From: Antedon mediterranea
Lineage: Eukaryota > Echinodermata > Crinoidea > Comatulida > Antedonidae
Length of the DNA: 60,000 bases
NCBI RefSeq assembly: GCF_964355755.1
Contig: NC_092670.1
Span: 3,747,001 to 3,807,000 of the forward strand
Direction of reading: 5' to 3'
Part shown: positions 13,201-28,200 of the stretch, piece by piece
Layout: the number at the start of each line of letters is the position of its first letter
Position numbering within the stretch: position 1 is the first letter of the stretch
Program-made: the position numbers and the translations under genes
The notes under the pieces: generated by a model
The model's database searches: none
Told to the model about the DNA's origin: nothing
What the model saw: the letters and a program-made list of their open reading frames with translations, nothing else

Positions 13201-16200
13201 TTGAACTTGCTTCCATTCTATAATGTTATTCAAACCTTCACAAGATATGTGAATGTTATCCCTTTCATGTATTCTAAAATGCACATCAGATGAAGGAACC
13301 AAATATTGTAACTTATCACCATCCTCACATGTGTATATTCCTTGTACTTGCTGTGCCTCAAAAGATATGAAAAGTGGACATCTAATTGTTAACTTTTTAA
13401 AGTAGTCTTTAAAGATAAGTAGCTTTTTGAAGTTGTCTATTACAGAGTACTTTGGAATAACCGGATATTGTTTATTTGCTGCTGGGAAAACTCTCACTGA
13501 TTGCACAGAGGTGCTTGTGTAATAGTAAACATTATCAAATTCAACTAAACTTGCAGAAACTCCATTGGAAAATGACAAGCACGCCAATACAAAGATCAAA
13601 TACGTTTTAAAATTCATGCTTCTTAGTGAAAATCTAAAATGGTCAACCAATGATGCAAGTGTTAAAATGTTTGGATGTGTAAAAGTGTTGGTTCATGATC
13701 AAATTTTTCTGAGATTATGCAATGGCTGTGTTGAGGAAGTTGACTGTTATATAGAATCTGAAAACTAAACTAAATTTAAAAATTTAGTTTTGTTTTTAGT
13801 TGGTCTATGTTTTTAATATTAGGTTTCTCACACTTAAATAGTACAATAGTAAATAAATAATAAATGGTTCTATTTTTACTGCCAATTTTTCTGAAAACTC
13901 ATTTCGGAAGATTTACCAGTTATCAACTCAAGTAAATTTAAACAATTAAAAATTTAAAAAAGTATTAAATAAAAAAAATAAAAATTCTTGACAATCATTT
14001 AATCAATCAAAATGTAAAATACATTATGCAATTTTCATAAATAGAGTCATCGATAGGGATCTTAAAGATAAGATTCTTGTTGTGTTAGTTGATTATGATA
14101 TTAAAAAGTACACTACAAAGCCAAAAACATAACAGTCTAACCTCAAGGGCACCAATATAAGATTTTGTTTTGTTTGAATGTTTGCATGGTGCAATAAATA
14201 TGTCCTGAGCAGGGGTGGACCCAGGGGGCAACACCCTTAATTTCATACTAAATGTTTTTTTCTGCCACTAAGTTAAAATTTAGATTCCATTTCATCATAT
14301 TATGTATTAACCATTAACGTTATAGAAGAAGTCTAGGGTTGGAAATTATTAAGACTATAGGCTTATGTAAATTGACAGACTGCAGTGTAAAATAACCAGC
14401 CATCAAAGATACAGTGCATAATTATTTACCGGCGGTCAGCGTTTTTGTTGTTTGTTGACTGTTTGGATTGCTTGTGTGCATGAAGGTACGAAAGGCCGCT
14501 ACGTGGTAAACCCCGTCATATGGGTCGTTGATTTCTCCATAATCATTGCATTTTGCCGGGGATTCCCCATAATTTAAATATTTCCGTAGTACCATATTTA
14601 TCTTCATTTCCCTACGTCCGTAATATTTGGGCAAATTTCCGTAATAATTACGGATGTTCCGAACTTTGAAATAACAGCGTTTAATTGATTCTTTCTGCAA
14701 ATTTCGATCATATTTTCTTTTCTGGAGTGTGGTTGTACAGTTTATAGTGGATAAATGAAAATGAATTTGGAAATTGTGGGTTTACTGATTTATTTAGCAT
14801 TTATTTCAAAATAATACAATTTAACGTTTTGCTCAATATTTTTATAGCAGCAGCTTCACATTTTTTTTCTAAATTGTTTTAATTATTAATTGATAATAAA
14901 TAATATATTAATTGATTTTAATTGCTAGAATTTATTACATTACCGGAAGTACCTTCGTCGGGCACCTCCTCTGAAATTCGCATTGAATGCAAAAAATGTT
15001 ATCCTTTGTTTGTCGATTGTGTTTTACCGGCGGAAAAAACAGGAGTGATACGATCTGTTTGCTACTGTAGCCCGATTTTTGTGAATTTTATGTGCGAGAT
15101 TACCATTTCCGGCCATCTAGGCGTGTCATTTAACAAAAATGGGCAAACCCCTTAAAATAGTCCTGCGACCGCCCCTGCTGAGGTTGATTGAAGCACATTG
15201 ATCAAAACGTCAAAAAACTCAACAGTCCTTTTCAGCACTACATATGTGGTTTTTATAAAACGTTAACAAAGAAAGTGAATTTTTAAGTTTTCCATCAAGA
15301 TCATTACAGAGTTTGGGACCAGATACAGAAATAAAATATTGCGATCTTTTTTAAGTGCAGCAAAAAAAAAAGTACAATTACTCAATACTAGATTAGTATA
15401 CAAGCATTCATTCATGTTCAAAAGTCTTGATATATTAACAATTGATGTTGAAAGACTAGTGTGCTAACTGTAAATTGCCAATTTGCAACAATGACCTTTG
15501 GGTGAGGTTACTAATTGAACAACATGGAGCATTTAAACACAGCAAAGAGAGAAACACTAATTTGCTCAGTAATATTACTGAAAATACTAGATGGAGCAGT
15601 AAATCCAAGAAAATCACATATTCTGATCTTAAATAATGACTATTTACAAATGATATCTTTTTTTAAAAACTTACTTCTCCCATTAGCATTTAGTTATATA
15701 TTTGGGATGCTGAATGTAACAAGGAGAACTTTGTTTAAATGTTGGCGAGGAGCTATGATTTAAACCCAAGAATCAATCTTTAGTTTTGTACATCTTCAGG
15801 TTTTTTTGTGTTAATCTTTCAAAGTTACTTTATATTTACAAATGGTAAAGATTTTCTAGAGAAGGCCTAAAAAATGTATGCAAATGTGGTAATCATGCCT
15901 ACACTACTTTGCATTATCATACATAACCATTTTCTACATGGTAATTTACAAATTAATAAACTCTACAAAATGTTTTACAAATAATGTTTACACTGTTTAA
16001 ACTGTTATAAAAGTACTTTAATTTTTAAAATTGGAGACAATTCGTTCAGTGTTTCTTTATAAATTATATATATTCATGTTTTTATGTTTAATTAGTAAAA
16101 ACCTCACAGTTTTCCATTTCTTCTGTGATATTGTTATTCGGTGTAATTTTAAGATATTGTTTAGCTTCTTGTACTGCTTTTACTGATATAAGTTGTGTAC

Positions 16201-19200
16201 TTGTTTGTTTACTTGTTGAAGGTTTCTCCTTCTTGTTGATTTCACAATACAATGCATCAATGTTTGTTTCTGGTTGTTGTATTTTAGATGTGTTTGCAAT
16301 TGTTATACTGTAGTTTTGTTGTTCCACTTTGGTTTCTGCAACATCAGAAGTTTCATAGTCAATGTTTCTTTGATAAAGCACTTGTTGATGTTTGTTTTCA
16401 TGTTTCCTGCTTTCATGTTTCCTTTTTAGTATGTAGAGAAACAGAATGAAGACAACAACCATCAGTGTTATAGTACTTGTTGCTAGAACTAATATGAGTA
16501 TTTTATCACTGCTCCTTTTCTGTTTGATGTTGATATCGTTCACCTTGTTGTAGTTCTGGGAAGTTGTCACTCTGTCTACTGACATGCCAACATCTTTAAT
16601 TGTGAATTCTACCTCATCAGATCCTTTCTGAACCTCTGCAGTCACCAGACATTTGACAGTGTAATCACCAGCTGGTAAATTGTTAAAACATCTTCCATCT
16701 GTCTCTTGCTGGTCATCATTCTCTGTCATTCCTACTTCATTCAAACTCCAGTTGTAGATTTTCTTGTGACTAGATCCACCTGCTGCATAGCACTTAAAGT
16801 AATTCAGATTCACTGCCGAGACTTCAGACGTTACATATAACCTCTTGACCTCCACCATTGATTGTGGGTGAACCTTCAATATCAATGTGTAACACCAAGT
16901 TTTAAAATTGTTGTTTTTTGATAATCTTGAAATACAGCAGAAAAATATACCTTCTCCAGAATAAAAACCATAAATCTTATAGTTTATACTGCCATTGTTC
17001 GTATTTAAAATATAATTATAAGATTGTGTACTTTTGTAAGTTCCTTGTATCCAACCAATTGTGACTTCATTTTTAAAATCATTGCTGATATTACACTTAA
17101 TTTGTACTTCCTCTCCTTCAACAATGTCTTTCAAACCTTCACATGAAACCTGTTTAAAGTTATTTGTCCGTGCAACACCAGATGAAGCAACCAAATACTG
17201 TAGCTTGTCACTATCCTCACAGGTGTATATTCCTTGTACTTCCTGTGCAGCAAAAGATATGAAAAGTGGACATCTAATTGTAATTGACTTCTCTATCAAA
17301 TAGTGTTTAAAGATATACTGAGTATCATTGTTTAGGACAGTAAAATCTTCTCCCGTGGTATTCTTTATTTGCAGGTACAATTGTCACAGATTGTTTAAAG
17401 TTTGATGAGTAATAATAATACATATTATGCTCAAGCAAACTTTCTGAAGCTCCTAAGTTGATCAATACAAAGATGATGTTACAGTAAATTATATTCATCT
17501 TTAAAATGTACTTTGCTTCAACAGTTTGTGAAATTCTAATGCACTCATTGACTATTGTTTGTACTTATGTTTGATTAATAGAAACTTAATTGATAGATTT
17601 AACATGATTCTTTATTTCTGTGACTATATTTAGAAAACAAACAAACCTTGTATTTGCAAAGATGCTTTGATTAAGTTGTACAAAGTTTATATAGTTTTGG
17701 TTTTCATATGCGATATTGAAATCTAGATTTAGCATGAGTCAGCGTTCAACACACTTTCTGTCAATAGCAACTGTTTTTTATTTTATTCAGGTATAAAAAT
17801 ATACAAAAAATAGCCAAGGCTAAAAGTAATGCATCTACAAAGGTTTAAAACAAAATTAGGACTATGAAAATATAAACTTTAAAGAGTATTTACAATGATT
17901 TGAAATTGAAAACATAAAAAACTAAAAATAGTGCCTATTGTGTGTCATATAGAATATATATATACAGTATACTATAGCATAGGTGAATTCACGGGACCCA
18001 CATTTTTTGGTATGATGACATTATTAAAATCAAACTTGAAGATAACAATTTCGAAAGATAATGATTTGAGCAAAAAGATATAAGATTTGGAAGAAAATTG
18101 GACATGTAGAAGTGTGGTACACATTCTTTTAAATTTGTATAACTTTGACAAAAGAGATGAAAAAAACTACTTTTTAAATTCAACTGGCCATATGATAATG
18201 TTACAACATCCGATATGCTTAATTTGTATATGGATTCATATCTATATTTCAGCAGCTTTTATAGTGAGTTATAAACATCTAGTTCACCTTTAATTCTGAA
18301 GAGCAGTAAGATATTCAAATATATGGTGTAGGTGAAATTATCCGACATCAATTTGTTCAAATTTTTAGCTGTGATTACATCGTCAAAATGAAAACAACTA
18401 ATGAGAAAGATAATTGATTGAGCTAGCACATATTAGAATTTGAGGGAAAATCGGGCACAAATAAGTTTTAAGCTAATGTTAATGAATGAGAAATGTTGAT
18501 AATAAAAGAGCTGCAACTCCGAGGCCAGTAAACACATAGAAGGAAAACATTATTTATGCCTTAGGTGAAAAAAATACTGTAATTACCAGAAACGTATGAT
18601 TCAATTACTGGGAATCCAGAACAAAATAATGTGGAATTTCGTCATTATCAATGTTATCATCTCTTCTGTTCATAACTTCATTTGTGCACCTCATTTTCTC
18701 AACCACTGTGCCAGACATAACATAGTCATTTTCAGCCTGTTGTTCTGCTGGTGTGTCATCAATTGTATAGTAAACATCTTCCTCTTCAATGGTTCCTGGA
18801 ATGTCAGAAGTCTCTTGGACCCTTGTGCCATTGTTCCTTTGATAACACATGACATGTTGTGGTGTGTTGCAGCGTTTCCTCTTGAGTTGATAAAGTAACA
18901 GAAGTACAGCAATAATCAGTATAACAGTAATTGTTGCCCGTGCCATTGTGGTTGTTTTACTGTTGTTATCACTAGCTGGATTGCAATTTTTTGGTGTTGT
19001 CTGAAACACTTTGTTAGTTGGTGTGATATTTGGGTCTTGGTTGTTTTTCACATCTGCTGTTGCTATACACTCAGCAGTGGTACAGATATGTTTACCTTTG
19101 ATTGTGAATTCAATCTCATCAGATCTACTCTGAACCTCTGTACTCACCAGACACTTGACAGTGTAATCACCAGCCGGTAAATTGTTAAAACATCTTTCAT

Positions 19201-22200
19201 GTGTCTCTTGCTGGTAATCATTCTGTGTCATTCCTTCTTCATTCAAACTCCAGTTGTAGATTGTCTTGCTCCCAGATCCACCTGCTGCATAGCACTTGAA
19301 GCAATTCTGATTCACAGACATTTCAGACGTTTCATATAACCTCTTGACCTTCACCATTAATTGTGGGAGAACTTTTAATATCACAGTTTTGCACCTAGTT
19401 TCCCAACTGTTTGAATATGAAAGACAAATGAAAAATATTGCTTCTCCGGAATAGAAACCCTTAATAGTCTGATTATAGGTTATATTATATGAACTATAAG
19501 ACTGTGTGACATTGTACTTTCCTTGGATCCACCCAATTGTGACATCACATATGCGGTTATTTGGTACTATGATGATCTTACAAACAATTTGAACTTGCTT
19601 CCATTCTATAATGTTATTCAAACCTTCACAAGAAATGTGAATGTTATCCCCATCAGGTATTCTAAAATGGACATCATATGTGGGAACCAAATATTGTAAC
19701 TTATCATCATCCTCACATGTGTATATTCCTTGTACTTGCTGTGCATCAAAAGATATGAAAATTGGACATCTAATTGTTAACTTTTTAAAGTAGTCTTTAA
19801 AGATAAGTAACTTTTTGGAGTTGTCTTTTACAGAGTACTTAGGAATAACCTGATATTGTTTATTTGCTGCTGGTAAAACTCTCACTGATGGCACAGAGGT
19901 GCTTGTGTAATAGTAAACATTATCAAATTCAACTAAACTTGCAGAAACTCCATTGGAAAATGACAAGCACGCCAATACAAAGATCAAATACGTTTTAAAA
20001 TTCATGCTTCTTAGTGAAAATCTAAAATGGTCAACCAATGATTCAAGTGTTAAAACGTTTGGATGTGTAAAAGTGTTGGTTGATGATAACATTTTTCTGA
20101 GATTATGCAATGGCTGTGTTGAGGAAGTTAACTGTTATATAGAATCTGAAAACTAAACTAAAATTAAAAATTGAGTTTCGTTTTTAGTTGGTCTATGTTT
20201 TTAATAGGTTCTCACACTTAAATAGTACAATAATAAATAAATAATAAATGGTTCTATTTTTACTGTCAATTTTTCTGAAAACTCATTTCGGAAGATTTAC
20301 CAGTTATCAACTCAAGTAATTTAAACAATTAAAAATTAAAAAAAGTATTAAATAAAAAAATAAAAAATTCTTGACAATCATTTAATCAATCAAAATGTAA
20401 AATACATTATGCAATTTTCATAAATAGAGTCATCGATAGGGATCTTAAAGATAAGAATCTTGTTGTGTTAGTTGATTATGATATTAAAAAGTACACTACA
20501 AAGCCAAAAACATAACAGTCTAACCTCAAGGGCACCAATATAAGATTTTGTTTCGTTTAAATGTTTGCATGGTGCAATAAATATGTCCTGAGCAGGGGTG
20601 GACCCAGGGGGCAACACCCTTAATTTCATACTAAATGTTTTTTTCTGCCACTAAGTTAAAATTTAGATTCCATTTCATCATATTATGTATTAACCATTAA
20701 CGTTATAGAAGTCTAGGGTTGGAAATTATTAAGACTATAGGCTTATGTAAATTGACAGACTGCAGTGTAAAATAACCAGCCATCAAAGATACAGTGCATA
20801 ATTACTGTATTTACCGGCGGTCAGCGTTTTTGTTGTTTGTTGACTGTTTGGATTGCTTGTGTGCATGAAGGTACGAAAGGCCACTACGTGGTAAACCCCG
20901 TCATATGGGTCGTTGATTTCTCCATAATCATTGCATTTTGCCGGGGATTCCCCATAATTTAAATATTTCCCTAGTACCATATTTATCTTCATTTCCCTAC
21001 GTCCGTAATATTTGGGCAAATTTCCGTAATAATTACGGACGTTCCGAACTTTGAAATAACAGCGTTTAATTGCTTCTTTCTGCAAATTTCGATCATATTT
21101 TCTTTTCTGGAGTGTGGTTGTACAGTTTATAGTGGATAAATGAAAATGAATTTTGGAAATTGTGGGTTTACTGATTTATTTAGAATTTATTTCAAAATAA
21201 TACAATTTAACATTTTGATCAATATCTTTATAGCAGCAGCTTCACATTTTTTTCTAAATTGTTTTTTTTTAAAAATTAATTGATAATAAATAATATTATT
21301 AATTGATTTTAATTGCTAGAATTTATTACATTACCGGAAGTACCTTCGTCGGACACCTCCTCTGACATTCGCATTGAACGCAAAAAATGTTATCCTTTGT
21401 TTGTCGATTGTGTTTTACCGGCGGAAAAAACAGCCGTGATACGATCTGTTTGCTACTGTAGCCCAATTTATTGTGAATTTTATGTGCGAGATTACCATTT
21501 CGGCCATCTAGGCGTGTCATTTAACAAAAATGCCCTCGCCACAGGCCCCAGTATCTACAACCCTGTGAGGACTCTTGGGCAACCCCCTTAAAATAGTCCT
21601 GCGACCGCCCCTGCTGAGGTTGATTGAAGCACATTGATCAAAACGTCAAAAAACTCAACAGTCCTTTTCAGCACTACATATGTGGTGTACCCCAAACTTT
21701 ATATTAATATAAGGTTTGTTTTTATAAAAAGTTAACAAAGAAAGTGAATTTTTAAGTTTTCCATCAAGATCATTACAAAGTTTGGGACCAGATACAGAAA
21801 TAAAATATTGCGATCATTTTTAAGTGCAGCAAAAAAAAATACAATTACTCAATACTAGATTAGTATACAAGCATTTATTCATGTTCAAAAGTCTTGATAT
21901 ATTAACAATTGATGTTGAAAGACTAGTGTGCTAACTGTAAATTGCGAATTTGCAACAATGACCTTTGGGTGAGGTTACTAATTGAACAACATGGAGCATT
22001 TAAACACAGCAAAGAGAGAAACACTAATTTGCTCAGTAATATTACTGAAAATACTAGATGGAGCAGTAAATCCAAGAAAATCACATATTCTGATCTTAAA
22101 TAATGACTATTTACAAATGATATCTTTTTTAAAAAACTTACTTCTCCCATTAGCATTTAGTTATATATTTTGGATGCTGAATGTAACAAGGAGAACTTTG

Positions 22201-25200
22201 TTTAAATTTTGGCGAGGAGCTATGATTTAAACCCAAGAATCAATCTTTAGTTTTGTACATCTTCAGGTTTTTTTGTGTTAATCTTTCAAAGTTACTTTAT
22301 ATTTACAAATGGTAAAGATTTTCTAGAGAAGGCCTAAAAAATGTATGCAAATGTGGTAATCATGCCTACACTACTTTGCATTATCATACATAACCATTTT
22401 CTACATGGTAATTTACAAATTAATAAACTCTACAAAATGTTTTAAAAATAATGTTTACACTGTTTAAACTGTTATAAAAGTACTTTAATTTTTAAAATTA
22501 GAGACAATTCGTTCAGTGTTTCTTTATAAATTATATATATTCATGTTTTTATGTTTAATTAGTAAAAATCTCACAGTTTTCCATTTCTTCTGTGATAGTG
22601 TTATTCTGTGTAATTTTAAGAGATTGTTGAGCTTCTTGTACTGCTTTTACTGATATAAGTTGTGTACTTGTTTATTTACTTGTTGAAGGTTTCTCCTTTT
22701 TGATTTCACAATATAATGCATCAATGTTTGTTTCTGGTTGTTGTCTTTTAGATGTGTTTGCAATTGTTATACTGTAGTTTTGTTGTTCCACTTTGGTCTC
22801 TGCAACATCAGAAGTTCCATAGTCAATGTTTCTTTGATAAAGCACTTGTTGATGTTTGTTGTCATGTTTCCTGCTGTCATGTTTCCTTTTTAGTATGTAG
22901 AGAAACAAAATGAAGACAATAACCATCAATGTAATAGTACTTGTTGCTAGAACCATTATAATTATTTTATCACTGCTCCTTTTCTGTTTGTTGTTGATAT
23001 CATTTACTGTGTTGTAGTTTGGGAAAGTTGTCACTTTGTCTACTACATCTTTAATTGTGAATTCTACCTCAACAAATCCTTTCTGAATCTCTGTACTCAC
23101 CAGACATTTGACAGTGTAATCACCAGCTGGTAAATTGTTAAAACATCTTTCGTCTGTCTCTTGCTGGTCATCATTCTCTGTCATTCTTTTTTCATTCAAA
23201 CTCCAGTTGTAAATTTTCTTGTGACTAGATCCACCTGCTGCATAGCACTTAAAGCAATTTAGATTCACTGTCGAGACTTCAGACGTTACATATAACCTCT
23301 TGACCTCCACCATTAATTGTGGGTGAACCTTCAATATCAATTGTAACACCAAGTTTAAAAATTGTTGTTTTTTGATAATCTTGAAATACAGCAGAAAAAT
23401 ATACCTTCTCCAGAATAAAAACCATAAATCTTATAGTTTATACTGCCATTGTTCGTATCTAAAATATAATTATAAGACTGTGTACTTTTGTAAGTTCCTT
23501 GTATCCAACCAATTGTGACTTCATTTTTAAAATCATTGCTGATATTACACTTAATTTGTACTTCCTCTCCTTCAACAATGTCTTTCAAACCTTCACATGA
23601 AACCTGTTTAAAGTTATTTGTCCGTGCAACACCAGATGAAGCAACCAAATACTGTAGCTTGTCACTATCCTCACAGGTGTATATTCCTTGTACTTCCTGT
23701 GCAGCAAAAGATATGAAAAGTGGACATCTAATTGTAATTGACTTTTCTGATGTAAGATGCATTAGGCATTTCTCTCCCCTAGCAGAATCAGTCCATTTCA
23801 CCCGGGTTTTTGAAAAAATCCGGGTAATAAATCTTGGTCTGTTTTAAACAATTTACGAGTTCTGATTGTTTATCTTGACACACATGAAAGGCCAGCTGGA
23901 GTGTGACAGACACTTCACTACAGAAATTGCTGAAAACCACATAGGAATTTTCATGAGCTGTCCATGTGACCTTGTTGTAAATGACCTAATAGTACCCTTG
24001 GGTTGTAATTGATGGGCAGTTAATATAATCAAATTAAAATTGTGTGTTTTATGGGCTGATAATCTTGACAGACCTGTGGACCATTTCTGCTAAGGGAGAG
24101 TTTTGCCTCATATGTGTACTGAGTATTATTATTTAGGACAGTAAAATCTTCTCCAGTAGAAACAACTTGGTATTCTTTATTTGCAGGTACAATTGTCAGA
24201 GACTGTTTAAAGTTTGACGAGTAATAATAATACATATTATGCTCAAGCAAACTTTCTGAAGCTCCTAAGTTGATCATTACAAAGATGATATTACAGTAAA
24301 TTAAATTCATCTTCAAAATTACTCTAGTAGCTAGATCAACTTTCGTATGCACTTCGAGGTCCAGAGAATTTGACTTCAGAAATTGGTTTAGGATGGTCAA
24401 ACAATCATTTTTGGCTTGGTTACACATTTTGAAAATGTGGCGAAAGGTCAAAAGGTCAGGGTGAAAGGTCATAAGACCACACACCAATATGTCCTTAAAT
24501 CTCAACAACCACTGGTCACAGCAAAGTAATTTTGGTCTCAAATTGATCAGAAGGTATACATTTATATTCAGTCTAATGGGACATTTTACTAAAAAATGAC
24601 CGGAAATGCCATTTCTGACCTTTGACCCACACCTCAGGGCATGTATGTATCTCCGTAACTACTGATCGTAGACACTTAAATTTGGTCTTAAATTGTTTGA
24701 AATAAATATTTATTATTTGTAGCACATTTTTAAAAATGTTACAAAAGGTCAAAGGGTCAAGGTCAAAGGTTATATGAACAAATAAAAATAGATACTTGTA
24801 TCTCGGCAACCACTCGTCGCAGCAAGCCAATTTTAGTCTCAAAATGTTCAGAAGGCATGTTTTCATATTCAATCTAATGGGACATTTTAGTCAAAAATTA
24901 TCAGAAATGCCATTTCTGACCTTTGACCCACATATCATGGCATCTTCATATCTCTGTAAGTACTGGTTGTAGAAACTTAAATTTGGTATCAAATTGTTCG
25001 AAATATACATATTTACATTCATTGTAATAGAAAATGTGGTTAAAAGATGAACAGAAATACTATTACTAATGTTTCAAACAAAAAACATATCTCTACATAA
25101 CTTATCCTTAGACAGTAATGTTATGCAATAACTGATACTTTAAATTGTTTCAATTTCAAGTACTAGTTATTGCTGTCCCCAAGAACATTTTGATAGAAAC

Positions 25201-28200
25201 GTCAAGCTCAACAGTTCTTTTCAGAATGCTAGAAGTAACTTGCCATGTGTATCCGATTAAACTCCCCGGGCATTTATTGTTCAAAGGGGTTTTTAGGGGC
25301 AGGGGAGGCATCTTTATTTGTGGTATAATATGGTAATATGTATAATCAAATAAATACCACCTAGATGTAAAAAAAAATACAGCACAATTAATATCAAAAA
25401 GTGAAAAAAATGCTTGGTAAATTGTAGATTATGGTAGTTATGTAATGTGTTGTGATACAATTATTGTGTAAATGCATGTGGCGGGCGTATTCCACATGGT
25501 GTTCTATTAGAGGGAATGGTGGCGTTTATTTGAGAGAGGCTTTTATTCAAAGCGGGTGTTAATTCGAATAAATACTCTAATTTTAATAATTATAATTCGT
25601 TTCTCAACTGATAAAAGGTACTTTACATGATTCGTTTTCTTCTTTATGCTTTTTAACGAAATGTTTCTGTCTTTTAGAATAAAAGTGACACTGTCATAGA
25701 TAACATTAAATGGATATTCTCTTCCAGGTGCCAGTATAATGAAATAAAACAATGACATATCATTATCCTGACACAATTGCACTCATAATGGATCTTCATT
25801 CTATCATCTGTTTGTTTGTGACTACAATTTGACAACAATCTTTTGCATATTTTTAAATGCCAATACATATATAGCTTCATTACTATTGTACAATATGTCC
25901 AGCTTTCCTGAAAACACCCTTGTGTACTGTAGTACAGTGTTGTAGTATGATTTTATCATGATAACTTCTGATGCTTTTATTGTCAATGAATTCAGTACCT
26001 AAAACAGTGGTATTGATAATAAATCTCCAGAAATATATATTGTTTTATTATCTACAATGGGAACAGACGTGTATAATATACACCGACAAAACTTATACAT
26101 ATTATGTATAAGTTTTGTCGGTAACATTCAAAAATATTATGCAACAGTGTTACGGAATAATGACAATGAATTGGTCTATTATAGTTGTCTGTGATACCTT
26201 TTATTACATGATTGTACTTGCAACAGGATAGAATGAGGTTTAATCCAGTTATTATTCTTATTATATTAATTTTTTTTTTTTTTATCTGGGGTGTATTTAT
26301 TTGATTATACATGTTACCATTATTACACCCAAACAAAATAAACGCCTTCCCTGAATAACTAAATGCCCGGACCTTTTATTCGGGTAACTATAGTAAGTTA
26401 CTTCTAGCATTCTTAACTGTTGAGCTCGAGTATTTATTCGAATTAACACCCGCTTTGAATAAAAGCCTTCATTCCCTCCAATAGGAACATCATGTGGAAT
26501 AAACGCTCCGCCACATGCATTTACAAAATAATTGTATCACAACACATTTCATTAATTACCATAATCTACAATTTACCAAGCATTTTGACATAATGTTATC
26601 ATTTTTTTATATTAATTGTGCTGTATTTTTTTACATCTAGGTGGTATTTATTTGATTATACATGTTACCATATTATACCCCAAATAAAGATGCCTCCCCT
26701 TCCCCCTAAAAACCCTTTTGAACAATAAATGCCCGGGGCGTTTAATCGGATACACATGGCAAGTTACTTCTAGCATTCTGAAAAGAACTGTTGAGCTTGA
26801 CGTTTATATCAAAATGTTCTCGTGGACAGCAATAACTAGTAGGCCTACTTGAAATTGAAACAATTTAAAGTATCATATTGCATAACATTACTGTCTAAAG
26901 ATAAGTTGTGTAGAGATATGTTTTTTGTTTGAAACATTAGTAATAGTATTTTCTGTTCATCTTTTAACCACATTTTCTATTACAATGAATGTAAATATGT
27001 ATATTTCGAACAATTTGATACCAAATTTAAGTTTCTACGACCAGTACTTACAGAGATATGAAGATGCCCTGGTATGTGGGTCAAAGGTCAGAAAGGGCAT
27101 TTCTGATCATTTTTGACTAAAATTCCCCATTAGACTGAATATGAATGCATGCCTTCTGAACATTTTGAGACCAAAATTGACTTGCTGCGACCAGTGGTTG
27201 CCGAGATACAAGTAACTTTATTTATTTGTTTATATAACCCTTGACCCTGACCCTTTGACCTTTTGTAACATTTTTCAAAATGTTTTTCAAATAACAAAAT
27301 ATATATTTCGAACAATTTAAAACCAAATTCAAGTGTCTACGACCAGTAGTTACGGAGATAAATACATGCCCTGGGTTGTGGGTCAAAGGTCAGAAATGGC
27401 ATTTCCGGTCAATTTAAACTAAAATGTCCCATTAGACTGAATATAAATGTATACCTTCTGATCAATTTGAGACCAAAATTACTTCGCTGTGACCAGTGGT
27501 TGTTCAGATTTAAGGACATATTGGTGTTTGGTCTTATGACCTTTCACCCTGACCTTTTGACCTTTCGCCACATTTAAATGTGTACCAAGCCAAAAATGAT
27601 TGTTTGACCACCCTAAACCAATTTCTGAAGTCAAATTCTCTGGACCTCAAAGTGCATACGAAAGTTGATCTAGCTACTAGAGTAAATGTAGTTTGCTTCA
27701 AAAGTTTGTGAATTCTAATGCCCTCAATGACTATTGTTTGTACTTATGTTTGATTAATAGAAACTTAATTGATAGATTTAACATGATTCTGTATTTCTTT
27801 GACTATATTTAGAAAACAAACAAAACTAACTAAAATTAGATATAATCTTAAAAGCTTGCTTTGGTAAAATACAAATTCAGTCAATAAGGAGCTTTTATTT
27901 GTGATAACCCAAGACTATTATTGTACATTTTTTATTGTCTGAACCTACATGTAGAATGAACCACCTCTATCAAGGAATTAAGTGAGAAAGCAGGTTCCAA
28001 ATGTCCCTGCATGTGCACAATTATCATTTCACATGATTTCTAGGTTGTGACAAATCGAATGCTCCTAACTGACTTGCATTTGCTAAGATTGTTTGATTAA
28101 GTTGTAGAAAGTTTATATAGTTTTGGTTTTCATATGTGATATTGAAATCTAGATTTAGCGTGACTTTCTGTCAATAGCAACTGTTTTTTTTTCATTCAGG

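Larger units (their letters stand above)
24320..27684. mobile_element. Fold-back element with two 1257-bp inverted arms
   Basis: The left arm 24320-25576 and right arm 26428-27684 are inverted copies of equal length around an 851-bp spacer. The outer ends read TACTCTAGTAGCTAGATC and its inverse. It is flanked by AAT on both sides (24317-24319 and 27685-27687). The matching IgR4 5' flank shows the empty site (AAAATGTA), so the 3-bp target duplication is supported. The arms hold internal direct repeats of about 302 bp rich in AGGTCA half-sites. No transposase frame is visible, so it would depend on factors in trans. Confidence 0.8.

Noticed and set aside
14422-14700. 92-codon minus-strand frame inside the CAGGGG element, also present at 20783-21085
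   Set aside because: It is conserved between only two copies that were duplicated together, with no recognisable domain; this is not enough to call a gene.
25543-26336. Small open frames in the fold-back spacer as a transposase
   Set aside because: All are under 100 codons, overlap on the same strand in different frames, and show no DDE-type or other catalytic pattern.
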